A program made the position numbers and the translations under genes. The notes beneath the pieces are model-generated. The model did no database searches, was not told the origin of the DNA, and saw nothing but the letters and a program-made list of their open reading frames with translations. Below are positions 1 to 8,942 of a stretch of 64,000 nt of DNA, one piece after another. How positions within the stretch are numbered: the stretch's first letter is position 1; every line of letters begins with the position of its first letter. Origin of the DNA: Gammaproteobacteria bacterium (GTDB lineage Bacteria > Pseudomonadota > Gammaproteobacteria > Steroidobacterales > GCA-2729495); the NCBI GenBank assembly GCA_014337915.1, contig QUBU01000002.1, positions 62,001 through 126,000 of the forward strand, written 5' to 3'.

Positions 1-1079
1 GCACCGCCGAGGGTGATGTTCTCGGAGGCCGACAGCGTCAGCGTGCCGCGCAGCGTGCCTTCCTGGGCGGCGGCGATGCCGGTGCCCGAGGCCGTGCCCG
101 TGGCGTTGGCAATGCTTTCGGCAACCACGACGTTGCGGCCGTCGGCGGCCGTCAGTGTGAAGGTCGTGCCCGAGACCGAAGCCGAGACGCCGGTCTGCGC
201 GGAGAACAGGTTCACCTGGGCGGCGACGTCGGCGGCGGTCAGGGACCCGCCGTCGGCAATGTTGCCGGTGCCCGAGTAGATCGCCACACCGTTGATCGTC
301 AGGTTGTAGGTGGAGGTACCACCCGCGCTGCTGACGGTCGAGAACGTGCCGGAAGTGACGTTGGTGGCCGTGGCGGTCAGGCCGGAGACGCCGGCGCCGT
401 TGATCGCCTGGAGCTTGGCGTAGGCGCTGTCGGAGGTCTGGCCCGCCTGGCTGCCTGCCGTGCTGGCGCGGATCTGCACCGCGGCATTGTTGCCGACCGC
501 GATGGTGACGCTGCCGTCCGTCAGGGCGTTGGCCGACACTGCGGTGCCGGTGCTGGTGGCGATCTGGCCGAGCTGGTCGGCACGTACGCCCGTGGTCAGG
601 TTGACCTGGATGGTCTCGCCGACATTGGCACCGACCTGGAACTGGGCGGAGCCGAAGCTGCCGTCGAGGACCTTCTGGCCGTTGAACGAGGTCTGGGAAG
701 CGATCCGGTTCACCTCGGCGAGGCGCTGCTGGACTTCCTGGTCCAGGGCAGCGCGGTCGGAGGCGGAGTTCGTCGAGTTCGCAGCCTGCACGGCCAGCTC
801 GCGGATGCGCTGCAGGTTGTTGGTCAGCTCGTCGAGAGCGGACTCGGCCGTCTGCGCCAGCGAAATGCCGTCGTTGGCATTGCGCACGGCCTGGTTCAGG
901 CCGCGGATCTGCGTGGTGAAGCGGTTGGCGATAGCGAGGCCGGCGGCATCGTCCTTGGCGCTGTTGATGCGCAGGCCGGACGAGAGCCGCTGCAACGCGG
1001 TCTGCAGCGTGCTGTCGGAACGCGACAGGTTGCGCTGGGCGTTCAGCGACAGGACGTTGGTATTGATGACTACTGGCAT
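1..1079 (-). CDS. fliC: Flagellin, 3' end cut by window edge
   Basis: Flagellin is the filament subunit, exported through the flagellar type III system and polymerised outside the cell. The reverse strand starts MPVVINTNVLSLNAQRNL and continues with the conserved D0/D1 features SSGLRINSAKDDAAGLAIA and ELAVQAANSTNS, which identify the family clearly. About 359 codons are present. From about residue 170 the sequence is a low-complexity Ala/Thr/Gly-rich variable region (D2/D3-type), and the conserved C-terminal D1/D0 helices lie beyond position 1. The ATG at 1077-1079 is preceded by a strong AAGGAGGG ribosome site and by a sigma-28 promoter at 1198-1224. It lies downstream of flgL on the same strand but has its own promoter, as expected for a late gene. 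Confidence 0.95.
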   Translation of the reverse strand, partial: MPVVINTNVLSLNAQRNLSRSDSTLQTALQRLSSGLRINSAKDDAAGLAIANRFTTQIRGLNQAVRNANDGISLAQTAESALDELTNNLQRIRELAVQAANSTNSASDRAALDQEVQQRLAEVNRIASQTSFNGQKVLDGSFGSAQFQVGANVGETIQVNLTTGVRADQLGQIATSTGTAVSANALTDGSVTIAVGNNAAVQIRASTAGSQAGQTSDSAYAKLQAINGAGVSGLTATATNVTSGTFSTVSSAGGTSTYNLTINGVAIYSGTGNIADGGSLTAADVAAQVNLFSAQTGVSASVSGTTFTLTAADGRNVVVAESIANATGTASGTGIAAAQEGTLRGTLTLSASENITLGG

Positions 1080-1197
1080 GACGGCCCTCCTTAAGGGTCT
1101 TCAGTTCCTGAACAGGCGTGCTCTGCCGGTCTCGCCGCGTCAGTCCCGCGCCCTGCGGCGGGGACTCGTGGGAGGCCCTGGAGCCTTTGCGACGGTT

Positions 1198-1224
1198 TTA
1201 TCGGCAGGCGCGCCGGGCTCTTGA
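1198..1224 (-). promoter_or_regulatory. Sigma-28 (FliA) promoter of flagellin
   Basis: On the minus strand TCAA (1221-1224), a 15-nt spacer and GCCGATAA (1198-1205) match the FliA consensus, with a perfect -10 octamer. Transcription would start near 1190, leaving an untranslated leader of about 110 nt before fliC. Confidence 0.85.
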
Positions 1225-1292
1225 AGCGCGGATTCGTGACCGATGTCGCAGAATCACGCCGCCATGCCCTGCAGGGCAGGAGGAGAGGAGGG

Positions 1293-2486
1293 CTACAGCA
1301 GGTCGAAGAGCGACAGGCTGCGGGTCTGGGCGAAGACCTTCTGGGCTGCTTCCAGGCCGGTCAGCTGCGTCTGCAGGTCGGAGATGGCCTTCGGGTAGTC
1401 GACGTCGCGGACGCTGGATAGGGTGGTCTGCAGCTGCAGGGCCAGCTCGTCGTTGTTGGACTTCTGCTCGTCGACGGCCGCCAGGCGCGAGCCCACGCTG
1501 CTGCGGATGTCGTCGAGGTGGCGCTCAGCCTGGTCGAGGTCGAGCAGCACGGAGTTGAGGCTGGTCTGGAACGCGGCGCGGCCCTGCGGCGTGGCGCTGT
1601 CGCTTTCCAGGGTGGCGGCCAGCCGGTCCACCATCGCGAAGATGCTGCCATGGTCGCTGGCGGTGACCGCGAAGCGGTCGCCGGTCGCCGGGGCACCATT
1701 GAAGCTGATCGAGACACCGCGGAACTGGATGGCATCCCCGGCCTGCCAGCTGCCGCTGGCGATCGTGGCGCCGCCGGAATCCGTAACCGTCCAGCTGCCT
1801 GGTCCGGTGAACTGGATGCTGTAGTCATCGGCGACCCAGGACGCGGCGTCGGTGATCGTTGCCGCGGTGAAGAACGCCGTGCCCTGGTTGGCGGTGTTGC
1901 TGGCAACCGAGTAGGTGCCGTTGCCACCGCGGATGCGGAAGAACACGTCCGAGCCGGCATCGCCCTCGCGCAGGCTGCGGTTCTCGCCCACGCGCTGCAG
2001 GCGCACGCCGTCGTCGCCGTTATACACCGCCGTGCCGCCAGCGAGGGTCACCGGCTGGCCGGTGACCGCATTGCCGCCGAACAGGTAGCGTCCCTCGCCG
2101 TCCTGGCTGTTGGCGCTGTCGACCATGCCGGAGAGCAGTTCGCGGATCTCGGCGGCGATGGCCCGGCGTGTGTCGTTGGTCTGCACGCCACCACCGGCCT
2201 CGACGGCGAGTTCGCGCACCCGCACCAGCGCATCCTGCACGTTGGTCAGCGCACCTTCCTCGAGGGAAAGGCGCCGGCGCAGCGCTTCGCCGCTCGCCTG
2301 GAAGTTCTCCAGCCGGCCCAGGCCCTGCTTGAGCGACACCACCTGACTGGCACCACCGGGATCGTCGCCGGCGGTGTTGATGCGCAGGCCGGAGCTGACC
2401 TGCTTCTGGATGCGGGCCATGGCCGCCTGGCGCCGGTAGACGTCGGCCAGCCACTGTACCTGGATGGATTTCGATGAGACACGCAT
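1293..2486 (-). CDS. flgL: Flagellar hook-associated protein 3 (hook-filament junction)
   Basis: FlgL forms the second junction ring between hook and filament. The 397-aa product begins MRVSSKSIQVQWLADVYRRQ and has the flagellin-like N-terminal helix (SSGLRINTAGDDPGGASQ) and a C-terminal helix ending SLSLFDLL, the typical FlgL tail. The middle (about residues 120-290) is a beta-rich insertion, which explains a length somewhat above the enterobacterial protein. It follows flgK by 2 nt, so it is the last gene of the hook-basal body unit. No separate promoter is evident in front of it. Confidence 0.93.
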   Translation of the reverse strand: MRVSSKSIQVQWLADVYRRQAAMARIQKQVSSGLRINTAGDDPGGASQVVSLKQGLGRLENFQASGEALRRRLSLEEGALTNVQDALVRVRELAVEAGGGVQTNDTRRAIAAEIRELLSGMVDSANSQDGEGRYLFGGNAVTGQPVTLAGGTAVYNGDDGVRLQRVGENRSLREGDAGSDVFFRIRGGNGTYSVASNTANQGTAFFTAATITDAASWVADDYSIQFTGPGSWTVTDSGGATIASGSWQAGDAIQFRGVSISFNGAPATGDRFAVTASDHGSIFAMVDRLAATLESDSATPQGRAAFQTSLNSVLLDLDQAERHLDDIRSSVGSRLAAVDEQKSNNDELALQLQTTLSSVRDVDYPKAISDLQTQLTGLEAAQKVFAQTRSLSLFDLL

Positions 2487-2488
2487 GG

Positions 2489-4378
2489 CTAGTTCAGGAT
2501 CCCGAGCAGGGTGCGGAACAGGTCATCGGAGACGGCAATCATCTTGCTGGCTGCCATGTACGCCTGCTGGTAGCGCAGCATGTTGGCAGCCTCCTCGTCG
2601 AGGTTGACGCCGGAGGCGGATTCGAGGTCGATACCCGCCTGCTCCTGCAGGGCGGCCTGCACGTCGCTGTCCTGGCGGCTGCGCAGCGCGGCGGCGCCTA
2701 CGGTGGACAGCAGGCGCGAGGACAACTGGTCCACCGAGATCTGGCCGGTGCCGAGAAAGCCCCTGGTGCTGGTGCCGGCCAGCGCGAGGGCATTGGCATT
2801 GTCGCCGCTGCCGGGCGCCGTGGGGCGGACGCTGAAGCGGTCACCGGTCGCCACGGTGCCGGCAATGCGCACCGTCCAGCCGTTGAAGCTGATGTCGTTG
2901 CCCGTCCAGGGCAGCGGCCCGCTGATGTCGTTGTTGCCGGCATCGAAGATGCGGTACGAGGTTGGTGAGTCGAAGCGCAGCTCCACGGGGTCGCGCAGGT
3001 CGGGGTTGCCGGCATCGGCCGGGCCAATCATGGTGATGGTGGCATTGCCACTATTGGCGAGCGCACGCGACGCCGCCACGGGGGCTGCGGCGGCGATAGC
3101 TGCCGGATCGCTGGTCGCCAGGCTGAAGCGGCCGGCCGCATCGGCGACCGGCCGGATGAGGAAGCGGTCGCCGCTGGCGGCACCGGGGCCAATCACCACG
3201 GAGACACCATCGAAGCTGAAGGGATTGCCAGCAGTGCCTGCACCGGTCATGGTGAGCAGCTGGCCGCTGCTGCCGTCGCGCAGTGACCAGGTGCCGCCGT
3301 CGAGGCGCAGTTCGTAGTCGCGGGCCTGCAGGCTGGCGGGATTGGTGACCAGCGCGGTCGGCGTTGCGGTGCCGGTATTGCGGGACCCATGCAGCACCGT
3401 CGGGGCGCCGGTGGCGAAGAAATCCCCGCCAAGGTTGCCGTTGGCGTCCACGCCCATGGCGTGCTGGCCGTTGAAGACGCTGGCGAGGGTGCTCGCCAGC
3501 AGGCCGAGCTCGCGCCGTGCCGGGTCGAGGGCAGCGTTGCGGAAGGCCAGCAGGCCGCCCAGTGTGCCACCCGTCACCTGGCCGCCGATTGGTCGTACCT
3601 CGGTGCCGAAGTCGATGCTCAGGCTGCTGCGTGTCGGGTCGAAGCTGTCAGGGACCAGCGACAGGCGCGCGCTGTTCGATCCCAGCACCAGTGGCTGGCC
3701 GTTGCCGACCATGACCGTGGTGGTGCCGTCGGCCTGGGGCACGACCATGATGTCGAGCTGGCTGCTCAGCTGGGCAAGCAGCGCATCGCGCTGGTCCGCG
3801 AGGTCGTTGCTGCCCGAGACACCGCGGCCGATGGCGGCGTTGATGTCGGCCAGCTGTGCGGCGATGTTGCTGACCCGGGTCGCGGAATCCTGCAGCCGCT
3901 GGTTGACCTCGTTGTCGAGGCCGCGAAGCTGCGAGTCGAGTTGCTGGAAGCGCTGCATCAGGGAATCACCCTGCTGCAACAGTTGCTGGCGGTTGGCGGC
4001 CGAGGTCGGATCTCGCGCGAGGAGTTCGACCTGGTCGAAGAAAGACTGGATGGCGTTGTGTATGCCCTGGTCCGGGTTGCCGAGCAGCGTGTCCAGACGC
4101 GCCGTCATGTCGGCCAGCGCCGTGGCGCGCTCGCTGTTGCTGGTGGCGCCGCGCAGCGCTTCGGCGAGGAAGGCGTTGTACATGCGCTCGACGCCGGTGA
4201 CGCGCGCACCGGAACCCAGGTCGGCCGTGAGCCCGGCGCCGGCGGTGACACCCTCGACCTGCACGATGCGCCGGCGCACGTAGCCGTCGGTGCCGGCATT
4301 GGCCACGTTGTTGCTGGTGGCTTCCAGGCCCCGTTGGGCGGCGACCAGTCCGGTCAGTGCGGTATTGATCATCGACAT
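2489..4378 (-). CDS. flgK: Flagellar hook-associated protein 1
   Basis: FlgK is the first hook-filament junction protein. The 629-aa product has the axial-protein N-terminus (MSMINTALTGLVAAQRGLEA, then TSNNVANAGTDGYVRRR) and a C-terminal helix with NLDEEAANMLRYQQAYMAA, both diagnostic. Beta-rich repeats rich in TGDRFSVRP-like strings fill residues about 330-530. It lies 51 nt after flgJ and 2 nt before flgL, consistent with co-transcription. The ATG at 4376-4378 is chosen because it gives the standard FlgK N-terminus. Confidence 0.95.
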   Translation of the reverse strand: MSMINTALTGLVAAQRGLEATSNNVANAGTDGYVRRRIVQVEGVTAGAGLTADLGSGARVTGVERMYNAFLAEALRGATSNSERATALADMTARLDTLLGNPDQGIHNAIQSFFDQVELLARDPTSAANRQQLLQQGDSLMQRFQQLDSQLRGLDNEVNQRLQDSATRVSNIAAQLADINAAIGRGVSGSNDLADQRDALLAQLSSQLDIMVVPQADGTTTVMVGNGQPLVLGSNSARLSLVPDSFDPTRSSLSIDFGTEVRPIGGQVTGGTLGGLLAFRNAALDPARRELGLLASTLASVFNGQHAMGVDANGNLGGDFFATGAPTVLHGSRNTGTATPTALVTNPASLQARDYELRLDGGTWSLRDGSSGQLLTMTGAGTAGNPFSFDGVSVVIGPGAASGDRFLIRPVADAAGRFSLATSDPAAIAAAAPVAASRALANSGNATITMIGPADAGNPDLRDPVELRFDSPTSYRIFDAGNNDISGPLPWTGNDISFNGWTVRIAGTVATGDRFSVRPTAPGSGDNANALALAGTSTRGFLGTGQISVDQLSSRLLSTVGAAALRSRQDSDVQAALQEQAGIDLESASGVNLDEEAANMLRYQQAYMAASKMIAVSDDLFRTLLGILN

Positions 4379-4429
4379 GGCGTGGGTTCCATCGCGATCG
4401 TCGGCGGGTCTTCAGTGGGCACCTCTGCC

Positions 4430-5476
4430 CTAGGGGTTCGGCACGCCGACGAGTTTCTTGAGGCCATCGAGCACGCCGTTCAGGCGCGCGCCACCGAGGA
4501 TTGAACGTAACTTGTCCGCATAGGCGGGATCGGTGGCATAGCCCGCCGCCTGCAGGGAATCTGCGAACTTGCCAGCCTGGGCGCCATTGCGCAGCGCCTC
4601 CGTGTAGCGCGGGTTGGTCTTGAGGAATTGCACATAATCCGCAAACGCGGCTCCGAGGTCCGGATAGGCGCGGAAGGCGGCCACCTTCGGCTTAGGTAAA
4701 CCGTCCTCGAACTCAAGGGTACGCACCGTCAGGCGCGCGCCGTCCCAGCTGCGGTCGGCCTTGATGTTGAACAGGTTGTTGCCGCTGGTGCCCTGGCCAT
4801 CGCGGGCGAGGTTGCGTCCCCAGCCGGTTTCCAGCGCCGCCTGCGCGATGATGGCCTTCGGGTCCACGCCCAGCTCACGGCCGGCGGCCTGCGCGTGCGG
4901 CAGGACATCGCGGACGAATTCCTCGGGTGATGCCGGGCGCCAGTCACGCCAGGAGGGCGTTGCGCCGGGGCTGGCACTCGCGCCGGAGCCCGCGCCAGTC
5001 TCCGGGAGCGCCAGCGACGGGAGCATCGCCGCCGCGGCGAGTTCCTCGTGCCCGGGCCTGGTGACCCGGAACCGCGCCTGCGGTGGCAAGGGATCGGCCC
5101 TGCCCAGGGCGATGACCTGGTCACCGGCATCCGGTGAGCGCAGCGCTGCCTGCGGTGCGGGTTCGGGAGCGAGCTGGCGGGTGAGGACGGCAGCCAGGCC
5201 CAGGCCCTGGCCGCGGGTCATCTCCATGGCGATCTGCTGGTCGAACATGTCGCGGTAGGTGGTGTCGCTGCCATCGCCGAAGACATCGCCGGCCTGGCGC
5301 ATGCTCTGCAGCATCATCTGCACGAACAGCGCCTCGAACTGGCGCGCCACTTCCGGGGTCACAGCGCCGGCGTCGCGCGCCGCCTGCGCGCGCATCTGCG
5401 CCAGGCCGGCGAAGTCGGTGGCGCTGCGCGGCGCCTGGGTGGCGCTGGCGTTGAAGTTGCCGGTGATGCCTGCCAT
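4430..5476 (-). CDS. flgJ: Flagellar rod assembly protein with peptidoglycan hydrolase domain
   Basis: FlgJ is the periplasmic rod-capping protein that also cuts peptidoglycan so the rod can pass. The 348-aa product shows both domains. Residues about 43-105 hold the rod-binding part (VARQFEALFVQMMLQSMRQA). Residues about 185-340 hold a glucosaminidase (GH73) domain with the catalytic glutamate in QAALETGWGRN and the later NNLFNIKADRSWDG and YPDLGAAFADYVQF motifs. A Pro/Ala/Ser-rich linker joins them. The two-domain form is typical of gamma- and betaproteobacteria. It starts 11 nt after flgI ends. Confidence 0.95.
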   Translation of the reverse strand: MAGITGNFNASATQAPRSATDFAGLAQMRAQAARDAGAVTPEVARQFEALFVQMMLQSMRQAGDVFGDGSDTTYRDMFDQQIAMEMTRGQGLGLAAVLTRQLAPEPAPQAALRSPDAGDQVIALGRADPLPPQARFRVTRPGHEELAAAAMLPSLALPETGAGSGASASPGATPSWRDWRPASPEEFVRDVLPHAQAAGRELGVDPKAIIAQAALETGWGRNLARDGQGTSGNNLFNIKADRSWDGARLTVRTLEFEDGLPKPKVAAFRAYPDLGAAFADYVQFLKTNPRYTEALRNGAQAGKFADSLQAAGYATDPAYADKLRSILGGARLNGVLDGLKKLVGVPNP

Positions 5477-5487
5477 GGCCGCCTGCG

Positions 5488-6627
5488 CTAGATCACCAGC
5501 AGCTCGGCGCGCAGGGCGCCGGCGGCGCGCAGCGCCTGCAGGATGGCCACCAGGTCGCCCGGCGCGGCGCCGACCTCGTTGACCGCCCTGACGATGTCGT
5601 TGAGGTCCACGCCGGCCTTGAACAGGAACATGTGGTTGTTCCCCTGGCTGACGTCGATGTTGGACTGTGGCGTCACCACCGTCTGGCCCTGTTCGGCGAA
5701 GGGCTGCGGCTGGCTGACATTGAAGTCCTCCGTGATGCTGACTACCAGCGAGCCGTGTGAGACGGCGGCCGGCGTCACGCGCACCTGCGAGTTGATCACC
5801 ACGGTGCCGGTGCGCGAGTTGACGATGACCTTGGCGGGGGCATCGCCCGGGGTCACGTCCAGGTTCTCGATGGCGGACAGGAAGGAGATGCGCGCAGCGG
5901 CGTCCTGCGGGGCCGCGACACGAATGGACGTCGGGTCCAGCGGCAGCGCCGTGCCGGCGCCGAGCAGGCGGTTGATGCTGTCGGCGAGGTGCGTCGCGGT
6001 GGTGAAGTCCGGCTGGTTGAGGTTGAGCAGCAGGTGGTCGGTGCCGGCGAACTGCGTCGGCACGGCGCGTTCCACCGTGGCGCCATTGGGAATGGTGCCG
6101 ACGCTCGGCACGTTGATGGAGATCTTCGAGCCGTCCTGGCCCGAGATGCCCAGGCCGCTCACCGCCAGGTTGCCCTGGGCGATGGCGTAGATCTGCCCGT
6201 CCATGCCCTTGAGCGGTGTCACCAGCAGCGTGCCGCCCCGCAGGCTCTTGGCATTGGCGATGGAGGACACCGTGATGTCGATGGTCTGGCCGGGTTTGGC
6301 GAACGGCGGCAGGTCGGCGCTCACCGCGACGGCGGCGATATTCTTCAGCTGCAGGTTGGAGCCCGGCGGCAGGGTGACGCCGAGGCGCTCCAGCATGCTG
6401 ATCAGGCTCTGGGTGGTGAAGGGTGCCTGCGTGGTCTGGTCGCCGGTGCCGTCGAGGCCCACCACCAGGCCGTAGCCGATCAGCTGGTTGTTGCGCACAC
6501 CGGCCACGGTGGCCACGTCCTTGATGCGCTCGGCGCGCGCCTCGGCGCCCAGCTGCATCAGCAGCAGCATCATGCCGGCGAGCAGCCAGGTGGTCTGCAC
6601 GAGGCGGGCATTGTGGCGGGGATTCAT
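5488..6627 (-). CDS. flgI: Flagellar P-ring protein
   Basis: FlgI builds the P ring that acts as a bushing for the rod in the peptidoglycan layer. The 379-aa product has a cleavable signal peptide (hydrophobic stretch [14 protein letters not shown], cleavage near AEARA) followed by the nearly invariant mature start [17 protein letters not shown] and [12 protein letters not shown]. The C-terminus [17 protein letters not shown] is also typical. Length equals the family norm. AGGAG lies 9 nt before the ATG. It sits between flgH and flgJ as in most gammaproteobacteria. Confidence 0.97.
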   Translation of the reverse strand: MNPRHNARLVQTTWLLAGMMLLLMQLGAEARAERIKDVATVAGVRNNQLIGYGLVVGLDGTGDQTTQAPFTTQSLISMLERLGVTLPPGSNLQLKNIAAVAVSADLPPFAKPGQTIDITVSSIANAKSLRGGTLLVTPLKGMDGQIYAIAQGNLAVSGLGISGQDGSKISINVPSVGTIPNGATVERAVPTQFAGTDHLLLNLNQPDFTTATHLADSINRLLGAGTALPLDPTSIRVAAPQDAAARISFLSAIENLDVTPGDAPAKVIVNSRTGTVVINSQVRVTPAAVSHGSLVVSITEDFNVSQPQPFAEQGQTVVTPQSNIDVSQGNNHMFLFKAGVDLNDIVRAVNEVGAAPGDLVAILQALRAAGALRAELLVI

Positions 6628-6664
6628 GGGCGGAAACTCCTGTGTCCGGTCAGCCGGGCGCGCC

Positions 6665-7342
6665 TCACAGCGGCCAGAACTTCATGAAGAATCGGGTGAT
6701 CAGCCCCGGCCGGTTGGCGTCGGGGACCAGGCCGTTGCCGCTGTAGGTGATGCGGGCATCGGCCACCTTGTAGGAGGGGATGGAGTTGTCCACCGCGATA
6801 TCCGCCGGGCGCACGATGCCGGAGATCTGCACGTACTCCTCGCCCTGGTTGAGCGTCAGCCACTTCTCGCCGCGCACCAGCAGGTTGCCGTTGGGCAGCA
6901 CCTCGGCCACGGTCACGGTGATGTTGCCGTCGAGGCGGTTGCTCTGGCTGCTGGAGCCCTGGCCGGTGAACTCCTGGTCGGTCTCCCAGCTGTTGCTGAG
7001 GATCTCCTTGCCGTTGGACGTGACCGGGCCACCCAGCAGCGTCGGCGAGCCGGTATCGGTCTTGCTCTCCTTGCTGGCGTCCGTGCTGGCGCTCTTCGAG
7101 GCCTGGGTGCGCTCGGCGAGCCGCACCGTGATGGTGTCGCCCACGCGTCGCGCCTTGTTGTCCTCGAACAGGGCGATGGACGTGGTCGGCCGGTACACGG
7201 CGCCGCTTTCCGGGGGCGGCAGCGCCGGCTCCTGCGGGATGGTCGCCGGGTAGGCGCCCGGCTGCTGGCCGACGACGCTGCTGCAGGCGGCCAGCGCCAG
7301 CAGGGCGGCGGCGACGGCGGAACGGGCGATGCAACTGGCCAT
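6665..7342 (-). CDS. flgH: Flagellar L-ring lipoprotein
   Basis: FlgH forms the outer membrane L ring. The 225-aa protein starts with a lipoprotein signal peptide ([20 protein letters not shown]; lipobox LAAC, Cys20 acylated). It then carries family motifs such as [36 protein letters not shown] and [19 protein letters not shown]. Its length is the usual one. It lies between flgG and flgI in the standard order, with 37 nt to flgI. Confidence 0.96.
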   Translation of the reverse strand: MASCIARSAVAAALLALAACSSVVGQQPGAYPATIPQEPALPPPESGAVYRPTTSIALFEDNKARRVGDTITVRLAERTQASKSASTDASKESKTDTGSPTLLGGPVTSNGKEILSNSWETDQEFTGQGSSSQSNRLDGNITVTVAEVLPNGNLLVRGEKWLTLNQGEEYVQISGIVRPADIAVDNSIPSYKVADARITYSGNGLVPDANRPGLITRFFMKFWPL

Positions 7343-7354
7343 GGGGAATCCTGC

Positions 7355-8137
7355 CTAGAGGTTGTTGTTCAGGTACTGGAGCATCTGGTCGCTGACGGCG
7401 ATGGCCTTGGAGTTCATCTCGTAGGCGCGCTGCGTCTCGATCATGCCCACCAGTTCCTCGACGACGTTGACGTTGGAGCCTTCCAGCGCACCCTGTACCA
7501 GGTCGCCGCGGCCCTCGAGGTTGGGATTGCCGATCTGCGGTGTGCCGCTGGCAGAGGTCTCGACCAGCAGATTCTGGCCGCGCGGCTGCAGGCCGGCCGG
7601 ATTGATGAAATCGGCGATCTGCAGAGTACCGAGCGTCACCGGGTCCACCTGGCCGGTGACCTTGGCCTGGATCAGCCCGTCGGGCGAGATGGTGACGGCT
7701 GAAACGCCGTTCGGCACCGTGATGGACGGTTGCAGCTCGTAGCCCGAGGCGGTCACCAGCCGGCCCTCGGAATCGATCTTGAACGAGCCGTCGCGCGTGT
7801 AGGCCTGCGTGCCGTCGGGCAGCAACACCTGGAAGAAGCCGCGGCCGCTGATCATGACGTCGAAGGGATTGCCGGTGTTGACCGTGGAGCCCTGGTTGAA
7901 GGTCTTCTCGGTGGCCACCACGCGCACCCCGGTGCCGAGCGTCAGCCCAGTGGGCTTCTCGGTGTTCTGCGAGGTGGCGCCGCCCGCCTGGGAGACGTTC
8001 TGGTAGAGCAGGTCCTCGAAGATCGCCCGGCCTTTCTTGAAGCCGTTGGTATTGACGTTGGCCAGGTTATTCGAGACCACGGTCATGCGCGTCTGCTGCG
8101 CATCGAGGCCGGTCTTTGCTACCCAAAGTGATTCCAT
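7355..8137 (-). CDS. flgG: Flagellar distal rod protein
   Basis: FlgG polymerises into the distal rod. The 260-aa product starts MESLWVAKTGLDAQQTRM with VVSNNLANVNTNGFKKGRA, and ends with the conserved SNVNVVEELVGMIETQRA and NSKAIAVSDQMLQYLNNNL. These axial-family ends and the exact FlgG length (about 260 aa) separate it from FlgF and FlgE. It is the sixth gene of the flgB-L unit, 37 nt after flgF. Confidence 0.97.
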   Translation of the reverse strand: MESLWVAKTGLDAQQTRMTVVSNNLANVNTNGFKKGRAIFEDLLYQNVSQAGGATSQNTEKPTGLTLGTGVRVVATEKTFNQGSTVNTGNPFDVMISGRGFFQVLLPDGTQAYTRDGSFKIDSEGRLVTASGYELQPSITVPNGVSAVTISPDGLIQAKVTGQVDPVTLGTLQIADFINPAGLQPRGQNLLVETSASGTPQIGNPNLEGRGDLVQGALEGSNVNVVEELVGMIETQRAYEMNSKAIAVSDQMLQYLNNNL

Positions 8138-8174
8138 GTCAGTTGCTCCTGTTCAGGCCGCGGTGCGGCCGGCC

Positions 8175-8918
8175 TCAGCCGCCGGCCCGCATCAGGCGGG
8201 CAGTGGCGGCCTCGTTCTCGTCCGCCGCATGCATGGCGCGGACCTGCATTTCGTAGGCACGAGACAGCTCGATCATCTCCACCAGTGCTGCCGTGGCGTT
8301 GACGTTGGACGCTTCCAGCTCGCCGCTGGTGATGGTCACGCTGGCATCCGCCGCGGCCTCGCTGTCGTCGGCCATGCGGAACAGTCCGTTGTCGGAGCGG
8401 ACCATGTCCTGCGCCGGCGGGTTCACCAGCCGGATTCGGTCCACCACGGCGATGGCGTCGGGCGTCTGGCCCTGTGGCACGATGGAGATCTGCCCGTCGT
8501 TGCCGATGTACAGCTGCTGGTAGGCGGGGATGGAGATCGGCCCGCCGCTGCCCTTCACCAGCTCGCCGGAGGCCGTCTCCAGCAGGCCGGCGGCATTGAT
8601 GCGCAGGTTGCCCGCCCGGGTATAGGCCTCGTTGCCCGCCGCGTCCTGCACCGCGATCCAGCCCTGGCCCTGGATGGCTATGTCCAGCTCGCGGCCGGTG
8701 TGCATCATGGTGCCGACGTTGGGATTCCAGGCGTCGGGCAGCGAGACCGGGTTGACCCGTGTCGCCAGGCCGGGGCCGCCCACCGCGGCGCTGTCCACGG
8801 CACGGCGCACCTCGCGGAAGCCCGTGGTGCTGGCGTTGGCGATGTTGTGCGCCACAACCGACTGGGCCCGCATGGCCTCGCGGGCGCCGGTCATGGCGAC
8901 GTAGATCATGCGGTCCAT
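8175..8918 (-). CDS. flgF: Flagellar proximal rod protein FlgF
   Basis: FlgF is one of the proximal rod subunits. The 247-aa product begins MDRMIYVAMTGAREAMRAQS with VVAHNIANASTTGFREVRRA, the FlgF-specific start. It ends with ASNVNATAALVEMIELSRAYE, the common axial C-terminal motif. Its length is typical. The start lies 24 nt downstream of the end of flgE on the same strand. Confidence 0.95.
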   Translation of the reverse strand: MDRMIYVAMTGAREAMRAQSVVAHNIANASTTGFREVRRAVDSAAVGGPGLATRVNPVSLPDAWNPNVGTMMHTGRELDIAIQGQGWIAVQDAAGNEAYTRAGNLRINAAGLLETASGELVKGSGGPISIPAYQQLYIGNDGQISIVPQGQTPDAIAVVDRIRLVNPPAQDMVRSDNGLFRMADDSEAAADASVTITSGELEASNVNATAALVEMIELSRAYEMQVRAMHAADENEAATARLMRAGG

Positions 8919-8942
8919 GGTGGTTGCGCCTCGTTACCCGGA